Source: Gorsachius magnificus (lineage: Eukaryota > Chordata > Aves > Pelecaniformes > Ardeidae). From it: DNA of 64,000 bases. The stretch lies in assembly GCA_034008185.1 (NCBI GenBank), contig CM067081.1, forward strand, positions 5,827,821-5,891,820, given 5' to 3'. Both the position numbers and the translations under genes were made by a program. Below the pieces are notes generated by a model that saw nothing but the letters and a program-made list of their open reading frames with translations, was not told the origin of the DNA and made no database searches. Positions 23,931-36,512 of this stretch are shown here, in pieces (position 1 is the first letter of the stretch; the number at the start of each line of letters is the position of its first letter).

Positions 23931-26092
23931 CTTTAAGGATATAATGAAGAACTGATGAGGGAGTAGTGAACTGTAGCATCCTGGCAACAAATCTGTCCCA
24001 GCAGAAGGAGGCTACCAGCACAATTTACTTAAAAAATTCCCAGTTAAGTTTTGGTAGAACAATACCTGGAAGATGCAGTACAGTGATTTATTGCTTTCTG
24101 ACATGTAAAAAGTCTGTTTCAACTGGCACCTCGTTCTGAAACAACATTCTGTAACCTTCAGCTAGTGTTAAAATGGAAAATTCATCTCTACCTAATTAAA
24201 AAAAAAAAAACAAACCGCACATAACAACAAAAAAACCAACCATAAAGCAGAAAACTGTTGTGAAGACAATTTGTAAGTAGGATTGCATCTGTTGTAATAT
24301 GATGGGATACATGCTATTTTGATCTAAATCTTTGGCTCCCTGTATAGCTCCTTTGCACTGATCTGTTATCTTAATGCTGAGCTAGTAAAACTCCTGGGAA
24401 TTCTCCTTCTGTAAGGAAAATCCTAGCTGGCAGAGAAAGCAAGTACAGCTGGCTTTGCTCCAGGGTACTGAAAAGAAGACCATTTCCAGGGCAGGGGTAG
24501 GAAGCTAAAATAGCTCATTATAATGGATACTGGTTTTGACAGTAATGAAGACAACTATCACCTCTCCATACAAGTACTTCAATACGTTGAGCAACGAGAC
24601 TACTGAAAATAGATACATATTCCACATAGTTCGGGGCAAAAGTTTCACTTTTTTTTAAAACAACAACAACAAAAAAACCCCAAAAGCTCAGAATCATTGA
24701 TTTTTGGAAGCCTTTAAATTTATTACAATAAATTAATACTATAAAATAATGCTAGAGGAAAAAATACCTATGTAACTTATCATAGGAATTATTTCTTCTG
24801 TGAGAATTACATTGTTCTCCATCACAACAATTGAAATGTGATACTGGATTCTGTTTTTCTTATAACTATATAATTCCAAAGTAGCGTAATTATTAAAGCA
24901 TCTGTTATGAATGGTTTTCTGAGAGCAGAATTTAGTTCATACATTTCCAGTCTTCAATCATTTTTTTTACAGCAAGGGATAACAGACTGTAACACAGAAA
25001 GAAACAATATAATCAGCATTTTAAAGCACACTCCCTTTGAAATTACAGCCTTCTAACCATTTAGAATCACATTTCATGAAACACACGAAAGAACTTATTT
25101 GCTGAGACTAATGAGAAAAACATCAAAACTGTATAGCCATATATTTGTATTTGCTTAGGACATGCCGCTGAATTCTAGACAAATCTGTCCTGCTAATAAA
25201 TTTTATTTATGAATAATGTCAGGCTATAAAACACTGCACAATTTTCAGTACAGTCCAGAGACTAAAAATTCTTCCTCTGCCATTCACATTCAGTGTGGTT
25301 CTGGATTCCAGATGAAATTCCAGACAGGAAGATTTATGCAATGTGCGCAGAGTGCATTAATCCATTGCACTACAAAGTCCATTAATTTTGAATACTGCTA
25401 TCAATTGCACTACATGACATGGTGATAACTACATTATTACCTTTATAAAAATGCCTTCCCTGATATTGAGGGCCTCATTTGTACTCTCTGGATACTTCGT
25501 ACAGTTTTGTACATGCACATGGGTAAGCAGAAATCTCAAACATGTATGCATATATGTTAAACATTTGCATTAATATTTATTACATATTTAATATCATAAT
25601 AGCAGAATGCTCATTTAATTAAATTAGAGATCTATAATTTTTATTAATTTATTTTTATTGTTAAACTTTGTAAATTAAATCATCTGTAAATGGAAACTAA
25701 AGAAATTGAAAGCTAACAGTGAAAGTATAACCAAGTATTCTATCCCATTTCGGTGGATTTAAAAGGATCAGACTAAGGAGCTAAGGAGAAATTCTGGTTT
25801 GACTGAACTATTCCATTTTGAGTCAAGGTATGCTTTTTATTTTTAGAAGAGAGACTCATGTTGTCTAGATTCAGATACTTATAACATTTACCTTAAATGA
25901 GATGTTTCTTAACAAACTCAGGGCATGTTATTTTGTAAATCAGCTAACTGAACATGATCAAAGGGATCTCAACAGGCTGGTGAGATGGCCTGACAAAGTT
26001 CAACAGTGGAAAATGAAATTCTGATAAATACAAAAATTCTTTTTTAATGATTTTTTCCTCTGTCCTTTTTTTTCTTTTTTTTTTTTTTTTAA
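23931..26092. other. Unique AT-rich DNA
   Basis: No gene or mobile element recognised. A-rich runs lie at 24199-24240 and about 24655-24680. A T-rich tract at 26066-26091 abuts the next CR1 fragment. The segment 25160-25430 is unusually rich in AATTCCAG and TGCAxT words but matches nothing I recognise. Confidence 0.55.
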
Positions 26093-26281
26093 GTGGAGGG
26101 TGGTCAAATACTGGAGGAGGTTTTCAAAAAAGGCTGTATAACCTCTGTCCTTGGGTGTGTTCAAGACCCAGCTGGAGACAGCCTTGAACAACCTGATCTA
26201 ATCAGACCTGCTTTGAGCAGGTGATTGGACTACAAGCCTTCCAGAAGTCCCTTCCAACCTATTTTTTTCTCTGATTCTGTG
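26093..26281 (+). mobile_element. Old CR1 LINE 3' fragment (first of two)
   Basis: GGTCAAATACTGGAGGAGG corresponds to the K-H-W-N region. It is followed by AACCTGATCTAATCAGACC, a perfect ACCTGC/GCAGGT hairpin (26206-26222), CAGAAGTCCCTTCCAACCT and a degenerate CTGATTCTGTG tail. Divergence is high, and an in-frame deletion and point changes have removed any ORF. Confidence 0.85.
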
Positions 26282-26337
26282 CCTTTAAAATGAGATTTTA
26301 TTGCCATCTTCAGCTAGCAAATGCATGTTTACAGAAG

Positions 26338-26615
26338 CTCTCTTGGATGTGCAGAGTGATAGGATAAGACATGAAAGACACAAGCTAGAACACAGGAAAT
26401 TCCAGAAAAATACAAGGAAAAAATTCATCATGAGAGAAGTCAAGCACTGGACAAGAGAAATTGTGACATTTCTAGTCTTGGAGATATTCAGCACATGGCT
26501 GAAAAAGGTCTTGAGCAACCTGATCTAATTTTGAGGTTAGCTTTGCTTTTTGTGGGTACCTGGACTCCACCAACTCCAGAGGTCATTTCCAGCTAAAATC
26601 ACTATATGATTCTGA
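26338..26615 (+). mobile_element. Old CR1 LINE 3' fragment (second of two)
   Basis: The reading frame still resembles CR1: 'RKKFIMREVKHW' and 'LKKVLSNLI' end at 26528. They are followed by CCAGAGGTCATTTCCAGCT and TATATGATTCTG. It is badly decayed, and the 3' hairpin region (near 26535-26565) no longer pairs. It lies 56 bp after another CR1 fragment in the same orientation. Confidence 0.8.
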
Positions 26616-27920
26616 ATGTATAAAATTCGCTTAAATTTTCTTTCCATTTTAAGGGCTTACATGAAAAGTTGCCTCCAGGAATTCTGCAATTATTTTTTGA
26701 TAGAAGTATTAACATCTGGTTACAAAAACATCCCAGAGCAACATTTCTCTTTTCCCCATACATACATATTCTGTGCATTATTTTACAACAATTTCTGGTT
26801 CAAGTTTGTATCTGGAAAGATATAAGTCCCTCTGAAAGTGTGGCTCTATATATGATCGAATCCACACAATTCGTAAGCAGTAATTAACCATAGATTACTA
26901 CTCCACTTGTAAATTAGAGCTAGTATATCTGGAAATCATCAATGATTATATGACCTAATCTAATTTTTTCTTTGTTTCATCTTGGATTATCTCCAAGAGA
27001 TGCTTATGACATATTAACTGAAAAAAATCCCACTTTTTTATTATAGAAACCCATTAAGACATTTTTCTGTCTATGGGTGGTCAAACACATTCAATAGACC
27101 ATGATTGTAGGAGAGAAATGTGGCTGTCAGATGTTTTAAACCACAGCCTGCTTTCCATGCATCTTTTTGATTTGTTTTCTGAAGGCAAAATTCTGAAGTT
27201 TTTTTTTTTTTCACATGAAACCCTGAGTACTAACTAATTTTGCAATCCCGAAAATGGGATCCCATTTCTATTTAATGATGGGCTTTTTTGCTGGACTTAA
27301 ATCTCTTACGACATACTGCAACCAAGGAACCTTCATTTTACAAAGCATGAAGAACGGCAGTGGTGTACAATGGCTTAAGTACCAGGTGACTAGAGAATGT
27401 TTCGGGGGTTTTTTTACATTTAGTCATTATAATTTGATTTCTTTATAATATGAAATATTTCTTTATATGGATCACTGGGACTAGTATTTATTTATTGCAT
27501 GTAACTCATCTACTCAAGGTCTCTTCTATGAAAGACAGTGGTAGAATTAAGGCATGAATTTATGAGGTCTTTTTGATTTATTGCTCCTCTAACCTGCACA
27601 GAAACAAAACAAAACAAAAAATTCTTTCTTGTCAAAAAATGGTCCCAATTAAAAATTTAAGAATGGATGTGTAATAACAAGAACAATCCTTCCTCAATCA
27701 AACTACGAACCAAATGCTGCTTTTGTAGGCAAAGTATTTGTTATGTATGGTGCTGAAAGTGGTGTTTTTAACTGTGCTTAAGAAACAAGCTGCATAAAAG
27801 TCATGTCATATAAATCTAATTTCAAGCAGCACTGACATTAGTCTGATGAGGGTGAGGAAAACAAACTCCTGGCAAAATATCAGAGCAGATGGCCTTTTGC
27901 CTCCCACATGTCAACCTTCT

Positions 27921-27949
27921 TGTATACCTACTGCCAAGGTAGGTATACA
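27921..27949. repeat. Perfect 11-bp inverted repeat with 7-nt loop
   Basis: TGTATACCTAC at 27921-27931 is the exact reverse complement of GTAGGTATACA at 27939-27949. The loop is TGCCAAG. The stem is too short for a microRNA precursor on its own. No terminal duplications suggest a DNA transposon. Confidence 0.7.
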
Positions 27950-28252
27950 TTTGTCTGTTAGTAGGGCCCTAGGTTAAGTGAGCATCAGGTTAAGAAAAAG
28001 GATTTTTCTAGGTGAACTAATTCCTGAAAGCTGAGATGACATCCTTGGGGCCATTTATAGATTTGTTAGCCATATTGTAGGTTATCACTTCCAAACCACT
28101 TACAGCAGCTGCTGGGGTTAAAAGTCCCATCACAGTCTCCGTTCTATGAGCACAAATAGCTGATATCTAAATATTTCATTGACCTGAAATTTTAGACTAT
28201 ATTTTTCCTTTATACAGCCTAAATATGAATTCTATGTGTGTATGAGGTAAAG

Positions 28253-28292
28253 AAAGCTCTAAAATTATTCACAAAGCTCTAAAACTATTCAC
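28253..28292. repeat. Tandem 20-bp duplication
   Basis: AAAGCTCTAAAATTATTCAC is followed immediately by AAAGCTCTAAAACTATTCAC (one mismatch) and a partial third AAAG. It is probably a replication-slippage product. Confidence 0.75.
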
Positions 28293-28552
28293 AAAGAAGT
28301 TTGAACTTCAAAGAGTGATTTATAAGCTTGTTTTTATTTCTGTGAGTAATCTCACTAAAGTTAATTCATTAAGTGTTAGGTAAATTCAGAGGGGTTAGAG
28401 GCTGGAGCTTTAGTGGTTAACCTTGGTGTGTTAAAAATCTTATACTGGGTCACGAGGGGTTAAGGAGGAGAATGGGAACAGAAAATTAAAGATTTTTCCT
28501 TATGTTTAAATATAACATTTCTTTTTGATTGTGTTTGTCTTTTCTTTTTCAG

Positions 28553-28617
28553 CTTTGATGGTCTCAACTGCAGGCTATCTGATGGATCAAGCTCTAGTAC
28601 AGTGAAATAAAGTCAGG
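28553..28617 (+). other. Candidate non-coding exon A (65 nt)
   Basis: A long pyrimidine tract (about 28521-28550) leads into CAG at 28550-28552, and the segment ends AGG followed by GTAAGA at 28618. Both sites look strong by eye. The frames inside close quickly (TGA or TAA), and AATAAA occurs at 28606, so coding use is unlikely. It would suit an exon of a long non-coding RNA, perhaps joined to 30699-30860. This is inference from splice signals only. Confidence 0.25.
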
Positions 28618-30698
28618 GTAAGAAAAGTTGAATTCTTTTAGTGTAAATATATATAAAAACACCATAGGAATGGGTAGCACTCCCCATCCTCTGTTTCTCA
28701 ACATTCTTTGCACACTGGGTTCAAATATCCAAAAATACTCCCTGCCTGAGCTTTGATTTTTAAAACATCCTTACCTTACCATCACTGTTCTGATACTGCA
28801 TCTGCAGCCAAAGGAGCTGTTGCCTTCCGGTAGCTACATGAAATGACTTGTAGCTCTCATATGCACTCCATTCCCTCATCCCCTTCCAGGACAGACACAT
28901 AAGTATTCTTTTTTAATTCTTTGGTTTTTAACACTTTCTTTGGGCTTTCTCTTTCTTCCTTATTATTATTGACTTCTATAGTGTAAAATGAAAAAAAAGA
29001 ATTTTCCTTACAGCTGGGTACAACTGCCAGTGCAAGAACACAGATCTCTAGATGCAGTTTCTAAATGCTATAATGATATAAATCAGTATCACAATAAATG
29101 TATTGATGATTGTACAAATAGTTCAACAACCAGTTGATAGTTTGATACATTATTGGATTTTCATCTGTGAACTCAGTCAATTAATTACACTTCTCATTTT
29201 TAATATAAATTGGTAAAAATTGTCCTATTTCTTCTATCAATTGCACAGACAACAAAATTACCATAACATACTTTTGGGCAGTGCAACCGCGCCATATGAG
29301 GTGAGACAGAATTATGCAATTAAACCATAACTGGAGAATGTTACAGATTTACATCACAGCATAATCAGGATCAAAAACCATTACGCATATTCAGAAACCT
29401 TTCCTGTCAGTATATGCAGTGTGATTCAAACATATTGATAGTGAAAATGGTGACATTATCCAGATCCCACATAGATTTCCGCTGTTGTAAGAGTGCTCCA
29501 GGGATGTATTTAAGGGTACTCAAGAATAACACACAGAGGAAATGGAAACATATTGCTTACTGCTTTTACGTTCCATGCGTAGGCTTACAATTACTTTCCC
29601 TTGTTTTATATTCTGCATTATGTGGAATGACATCATTGAGCAGGCTTACAACTTATACTGCTGGAAATGGTAAACTGTGCTGGAGATAAACTAGATTTCT
29701 GCCATGGCACAATAAAGGTCTCATCTTTCATTGTAAAGGTTCCAAACTGTCCCCCAAGAACAGAAATACTGGTGCTGATAATTTATAAAAGGACATTATT
29801 AGAAAAAAACAAGGTAGAGGAACTCTATTCAGTTCTTCAAAGTCCAAAGTTGTTTGGTTTTCATCACCCAGTGTTTGCTGGCCACTCTCTGTTATCAAAT
29901 TGGCCCAAATCTCACTGAATTAATTCAGTTCAATGGCACACTATAAAATGTGCAGGCTATGGCTCACATTATTCTCCTCAAAGAATATTACTTTTACATC
30001 ACTCTCCCTCATTTACCAGCTTTGCTTCTCAATAATCTCCATACCATCATGAGTGTTTTTGCCCAAGTAAAATTAAAACAGGACAACACATCTGTTTTAT
30101 AGTAGCTTCAGGGGGAAAAAATTTATAAACTTCTGTATGTAAATGTATATAATTTGTATATAATTCTGTCTGAAACATCAGAAAAGATAAAGATAGCACA
30201 AAGAGTATATTTGTCCTCACTGCAGAACTTTTCCTAGCTGAGTTTCTTCTTTTCTTTTTTTTTTCTTGAGACTTTCTCTACTGTATTTTAAATAATATTC
30301 CATGTAAAGTCTGTTCCACAGTTCATTGCATTCATTAAGCATACTGGAATGTGGTGTAAGGAGATATAAAAATGTGACCTGCACCACTGACAATCATTTC
30401 AGTTCCTGTTCTACTTTTATTAGCACTGAGGTTTTAACTTCAGTATCCTTCTTACATTTCCTTTTGTATATTTGCATTCTTCTACAAAAATGAAATCTGC
30501 AGGTTTTTCTCATCCATTCTGTGTTTAAACTGTATCACAGATTTTCTGTGACCTCTTTGGCATGTTTAAAGTGAATGAAAAGTTTTCTGTCCATTCAAGA
30601 GTAGTGAAAAAAAAAATAGATCATGGTTGAAGGGACTTCTTCCATATTACTTCTACTAATAATATGAATGTTAATATCAAGTTTATTTTCATTTACAG

Positions 30699-30860
30699 CA
30701 GTACGAACTTGAAGTAATGCCAATGACTTCAGTGAATTTACCATGCGCTTTCAGTTAGTAGAGGCTCTGACCCTTGGAGCTCATTGAAGCTGCTCTGGAT
30801 TTACCTCACAGTAATATATCAGAGAGTGAATCTGAGATTTGTTTACAGGAGTATAAAAGG
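30699..30860 (+). other. Candidate non-coding exon B (162 nt)
   Basis: The acceptor is a T-rich tract ending ATTTACAG (30691-30698), and the donor is AAGG followed by a consensus GTAAGT at 30861. The longest frame from the 5' edge stops after 19 codons, so it is non-coding or a terminal coding scrap. Part of it (CCAATGACTTCAGTGAATT) resembles an old dispersed sequence common in sauropsid genomes, so exonisation of a repeat is possible. It lies 2.1 kb from candidate exon A on the same strand. Confidence 0.25.
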
Positions 30861-33800
30861 GTAAGTTTTCAGAGGGCAATACAAGGACCAATTTAATTAA
30901 CATCAGCAGCTTCCCTGAGAAACTGTTGGCTTGGCATTTATTTGCTGAGAACATCTTCTGTACAAGCTGGATGGGTTCTTGGAAGAAACAAGAGAGTGCA
31001 AAATCCCATTTACAAACACTAACAATCCATTGTCACATCTCTGACACATTTCTATTAAAGTATTAAATACAGCTCAGCCCTTAATGACTCTTTCAACAAA
31101 GAACTGCCAGTTCAAATAACCATGGTTAGGGCCTTTTTTTATTATTATTTTTTCCTGAGCATCTCCCATGGTATAAAACATTACTTATCATGTAGCAACC
31201 TGAACAGCTATTAAAAACCCATCTGAAACAAAGAATGAAATGAAGCAGCTACACCTGATAATTACGTCCATTCCGTATGGCATCAGCTACCAAACCCACC
31301 CAGTCTTGGGGCAGAAATAAATCTTGTTAATTTAATGACTGGACAATAAAATAATATGTTCTGCTCATTTGTAATAGTATAACATCTAATAAAACACCCT
31401 CCCTGCTCTGGCTTGGAAGGGAAAATTTATTTTCATATTATTCACAGTGAATTGCTCTTGATATTAATTACACAACAGCAATGGTATTGAATCCATTGCT
31501 CTTTAGGGCCCGTTATACCCAGTAGTCTGACTGAATTTCCTTTTGCTGTCACAATGTGTCAGGGAAAATATGGTAGTTATAATATAGAGCAGGACATGTA
31601 CAAGCTGAAATGATCTGAAGTAGTCCCTAAGAACATCTATTGAGCTGCAACTAACAATGCTGTGTTCAAGGCTAGGAGACTGCCAATGGATGAAAAAAAT
31701 CACTATCTAGTGGAAACAAATCTAAATATTGATAAGGCAAGAGAAATTAAAGAACTGACACAGAAAAGCCCTAGATAGCTGCATTCTGTCTTAAACAACT
31801 TCTGGTTTAATTTTTCTTGCTACTCTTAATTATGCTTTCTCAAAAGCCAGGGGGACAGTTCCATTGTCCTGCTGGGATCAGTGGTATTTCTATCAAAGTA
31901 AGTTTGGTATAGTTCTTAACTTATAGTAGATGCTGTAGTATAATCTGAGCATAGTTAAAAAGAAAACTAAAACTACCCAAAACAATGTTCAGTCCTTACT
32001 CAGTAAAGAAACTCTGGTTTTGACAGCTCTTGACTAGTAAGAGGCTGGGAGAAAGAGTGAGGTTTAGGGAAAAAAAAAAACAACTGGGAAGATGTATAAT
32101 TTGAAGAGTTCTTAAAACAAGTTGAGCAAAAGATTGAAGGTGGAAATAAAGAAATAAAGGGTGAGACATTTCAGGAAACACTTAAAGGAAATGGAAGAAG
32201 CAATTTGCCTACTTACAAATGATAGCAAGTTGTTTTTTTTTTTATATAACATAGATAAGAAATGAGTTCTTTATTATTTTGCTTCTAACTTTGGCAAAAA
32301 AGTTCTGCCCAAGTGAGGAATCCTTTCAAAAAAAGACAAATGAGGTCTTTGGTATTTCACTGTAAAAAAATGTGTATGCAATTAAAGTGGGTGAAACAGC
32401 ACCGTCTAGAAAGAGCTACTTTAAATTATGCTCACTGATGATAAATTCATACATAAAACTAAGATATAGAAAATTCCAGGAAAAATTTTCCAACACTGAA
32501 ACAGAAACAGTTATTTTTTTATATATATATGAGAAATAGAAACCCTAACCTCTGTTATTTTCCTTTGAAAGAGTCAAAAGATAATATCATATCTCTAGAA
32601 AACCAGCCATGGATGACAAAATATAAAACTTGTTTTCTTGAAAGTCTTGGAGGTATTTGTGGTGAGTTAATTGCTCCTTTTTGTAGAATGACCCTACAGC
32701 ATGTTGTGAAAGAAGGATAACTGTCAAAGTTTCCCCTGTGGAGTTCAATATGGGAGGACAAAGAGGCAAGGATTGTACAAAGACCATGATCTTTTCCTGT
32801 TTCCATGGTGATACAGTACCAGAAAAGATGCACCCATTCAAACTGGTGGATCCCGCTGCATTATATTTTTAAGATTTAACTCTGCTGGTTGTGCATTGGA
32901 ATGAGGATGAAGTTTCTGAGCCTTGTTCAAACTCTTTCCATCCCTCCCCATAGAGATAGCATGAGGTAAGAGGAATTGCAATGTAGAAAAGCCACAGAGA
33001 GCATGAAGATTCATGAAAAGTCTCACATTTTGAGGAAGATAGATTTCAGACATACAGTCTCCAAAAATAGCTCTCATTCCTTTCACAGTTAAAAACTTTT
33101 CTGGTTAAAAAACGGTCTCAGATATGTTTCTATCTGTTGATTAGACATAATGATCTACCTATGTTTCTGCATCCTGGAACTTAAATGTCACAATTTACTG
33201 AGAATGTTCACTGTCAGGACTTGGCTTTGAGTTTTCTTTCTTATGTATGCACTTATAACAGTAAGGAAGATGAACTATTTAAATGGAGATAGCACCGGTC
33301 ATCACACTAATCATACATGTGGAAAATTTAGACAAGCTACTGGACATTCATGTCCCTCTTTGAGACACCAAACATCAAAACTAAGAAAAGCTAAGGTTAA
33401 GAAAAAAATGCTCAGTTTACTTAGGTGTAGGCTAAGCTATCCCTGAAAGTAGCGTAGATCTGAGACGACATAGGGTCATAGGATAATTATCTCTCTTGAG
33501 AAATAGGAAGACACATAGATAGTCATTGTGTGTGGTTAGTGTAGGGGAAGGAGATTATAATGTGTGAAAACATCAGTATCTCTACCTAGCTCATTGTTTC
33601 TCATATTTAATAGAATTATGAATTTTCCAGACTCTTCATTCCAGAGTTTTTTAAGTCTTTATTGAGAATCAAGAGAGGGGGAGTGACTATTTTGTAAGAA
33701 GTGTTCCCTTATTGTCAGTGGGGTGTTTCTGCTCTTTATTGATTGTGTGAGCTCCTCCTGCTGTGTAGCTGTTGCTTAGCTTACCCTGTGTTGCTACCAT

Positions 33801-34271
33801 GAGGTCACTGCTACCCAGGATGAAATCTGTTACCTCCCAGGACGTGCAGGTGCAAGATCCATGAATGCTGATGTTTCTGTTGTGGGGTTGTTTACTGTGG
33901 CTGTGGTGGAGATCTGTCGGCATTAAGCTCTATGTTACATAAGCTATAAACAACTTGCCTCATCCCTTTTCCTAGGAAATAACTACTTTATCAACTTTCC
34001 TTAGCAACATCCCATAGCCACCAGCTAATTTTTCCTTCAAGATAGTCCAACTGGTGCACATGTAATTAAACCATGACCAATTGTTCTCAGCTTGAATTCA
34101 GGTTTTTGAAGTTTCTTGCTTCTGCTTCAGGTGCAAAGAAGGGCTCCTGCCTGACAATTCAACTGAAGTTTCACTTCTAACAACCGGTCTAGTAAAAGAT
34201 GAGACCTCTGTCTGCAAATCTGATCTCACAAATATCTTTGAACTTGCATCCAGAGGAGGGCAACAAAGCTG

Positions 34272-34619
34272 GTGAAAGGGCTAGAAGGCATGACCTGTGA
34301 GGAGTGGCTGAGGACTTTGGGCTTGTCTAATTTGGAGAAGAGGAGGCTGAGGGGTGACCTCATTGCTCCCTACATCTTCCTGAGGAGGGGAAGTGGAGAG
34401 GGAGGTGCTGAGCTCTTCTCCCTTGTATCCTGTGACAGGACGTGTGGGAATGGCTCAAAGCTGCACCAGAGTAGGTTTAGACTGGACTTTAGGAAGCATT
34501 TCTTTACTGAAGGACTGGTCAAACACTGGAACAGGCTTCCTAGTGAGGTGGTCGATGCCCCAAGCCTGTTGGTGTTTAAGAGACATTTGGACAATGACCT
34601 TAACAACATGGTTTAACTT
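34272..34619 (+). pseudogene. CR1 RT C-terminal remnant, Y-like
   Basis: A 115-codon open frame encodes the C-terminal portion only: '[20 protein letters not shown]' near residues 10-29, '[20 protein letters not shown]' near 68-87 and '[20 protein letters not shown]' near 88-107. The ATG is internal to the original protein. There is no catalytic core. The frame is unbroken, which suggests moderate age. Confidence 0.85.
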
Positions 34620-34689
34620 TTGGTCAGCCCTGAATTGGTCAGGCAATTGGACTAGATAATCCTTGTAGGTCCCTTCCAACTGAAAATAT

Positions 34690-34740
34690 TCTATTCTGTT
34701 CTGTTCTGTTCTATCCTATCCTATCTTATCCTATCCTATG
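34690..34740. repeat. Pentanucleotide CR1 tail (TTCTG/TATCC)n
   Basis: TTCTATTCTGTTCTGTTCTG passes into TATCCTATCCTATCTTATCC. It continues directly from the CR1 3' end and replaces the 8-bp tail of the other subfamily. Confidence 0.85.
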
Positions 34741-36512
34741 ATGTAACTATCACGGTTTTTATTAAATGTATTCAGACAGTATTCTGCAAATTTCCAGCAT
34801 CTTATTACTGTCCTAGCCTTTTACATCAGTCATATTCCTGTTTGTCTACACCATTTTCCTCTCCTCTCCCCCAAGAGATTCCCAGAAGATTGTATATATT
34901 CAACAACTTCCAGACAGCAACCAGTGTTACTGAAACAAAGAAGTTCAGTAGCTAACTTAATTCCCATAAATTATATGTGCTTCAGTAGTAAAGAAAATGT
35001 GTTTGCTTTTTTGGAGGTCCTGTAAGTTCCCGTCTCCTCACCAAAACCCCTGCAGCACATTCCAAATTGTTATTCTTAAAAAAGATCCCATGTCAGTGTC
35101 CTTAAATCCTGCTTTTCCTGTGCAATTCATACAATACTAATTTTCAGTTTCTCAGCTGTGCTTTAAAAAAATGAGATTCTTGTAAAAGGTATGCTTTTAA
35201 TTATTTTAAATCTTTAAACTGCTTAGGCATCTTCAGTTTACCTTTTCTCATGACTGTCAGAACTACATTCAGAGCTGCTTTTGTTAAAAAAATGTGACTT
35301 GATATTATGAACACATAATTTTATTTCACTTATTGATATATTTCATTTGGGAGCTGGATTAAGACACTAGCAATTCCTACTCCCAGACTAATATAACCTG
35401 AGTAATATTCCACAGATTTCAAGGTTTAAAGGTATCCTAAAATGTTCAATAACATATTTTTATACAGTATTTAATTAATGGGACTTTTTAGTTATAGAAT
35501 AAAAAAAAAATTAAGATAACAGAAAAGCAGTTTAGTTTACAGGTATCAAATTATGCCATTGAGAAACACAGAGAAATTAGTCACTGAAGTATTGTTAAAT
35601 TTACCCTATTATGCTTTATCTTAAAGCATAGAAGTTTATGATCTTTAATAAGATAGATATTTTTATCTATTGCATTAAAAATCTCCTATAATACAATTTC
35701 AAAAGAATAGAAAGACAATGAGAAATGCTAGATGTTAATTAAGAACCTGATTCAACATCAAAAAATAGATAGGTTTTTAGTAAACTATCTTGTTTGCTTT
35801 AGCCAGCAGTGTTCAAAGAACCTTTTAAAACTCCACTTTCACAGAAACAAACGTGTCATTCTTCTACACTGATCCCACAGGTTTATATGCCAGTTTCAGA
35901 ATGAATATGTGTTTCCTGGAAATCTAGTTGTGACTTCTGTAAAATTAGCATTGGGGCATAGTCTCTCTCCAGAGATCTTAATCTGACACATAAAATAGGT
36001 CAGATGAATATTATCCTAGCAGTGCTGCTTTCCTTCGAAGACTTCTGAGGAAGCCCAGATTGACAAGCTAGGATAGGACACCTGCATGTGGGTAAGTAAA
36101 TTGGGTGAGATGCATTTCCATAAGCCATTTTCTAAGGCCAAGTTAGGAGTCTTGTGTCTACTTTTTAGAAAAGATAAATAATTGTTGATCCCTTGGGTTC
36201 TTGGTACTTAATCTCAAAAAAATCCTCGATTCCACTCACTAAGTACATTGGGTGCCCGCAAACCTGTCTCCCCAAACCACTGTTGAGTAATGCTTTAAAG
36301 ACACACAGTATCAGATGCTGGTGATATCTCCTTCATGCAGAAGAAATGAGATCTTTTTAAGGGTCTTTAATATTTGGAAATTACAAACACCTAAGGAAAA
36401 AACCACAGTTGTCAGAGTGAGGAAATACATTTAGCAAGATATCAGAGAGATAGGGCTGACACTTTCTCCAGTATGTCAGATATATTTATCAATCTGCAGT
36501 GCCTAAGAGTCA
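34741..36512. other. Unique AT-rich DNA
   Basis: Nothing recognised. An A run lies at about 35501-35510. A GTAAGT near 36092 has only a weak upstream acceptor. Confidence 0.55.

Larger units (their letters stand above)
26616..34244. other. Unique DNA; holds candidate non-coding exons
   Basis: No coding gene recognised. Notable contents are a 29-nt inverted repeat (27921-27949), a tandem 20-bp repeat (28253-28292) and two splice-flanked segments (28553-28617 and 30699-30860). TAAT-rich sequence at about 31190-31500 is a weak conserved-element candidate. T runs lie near 27200-27212 and 30246-30265, an A run near 32071-32080, and an AT tract at 32515-32530. Confidence 0.5.
34245..34740 (+). mobile_element. 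CR1 LINE 3' copy, Y-like subfamily
   Basis: From GCATCCAGAGGAGGGCAAC the element runs through the end of the RT frame to GGACAATGACCTTAACAAC. After that come a CCTGA/TCAGG hairpin (34629-34643), TTGGACTAGATAATCCTTG and GGTCCCTTCCAACTG. The tail is not the usual octamer but TTCTG and TATCC pentamers (34690-34740). The wording differs from the GTGTCCCTGCTC subfamily, so this is a separate CR1 lineage. Confidence 0.93.
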
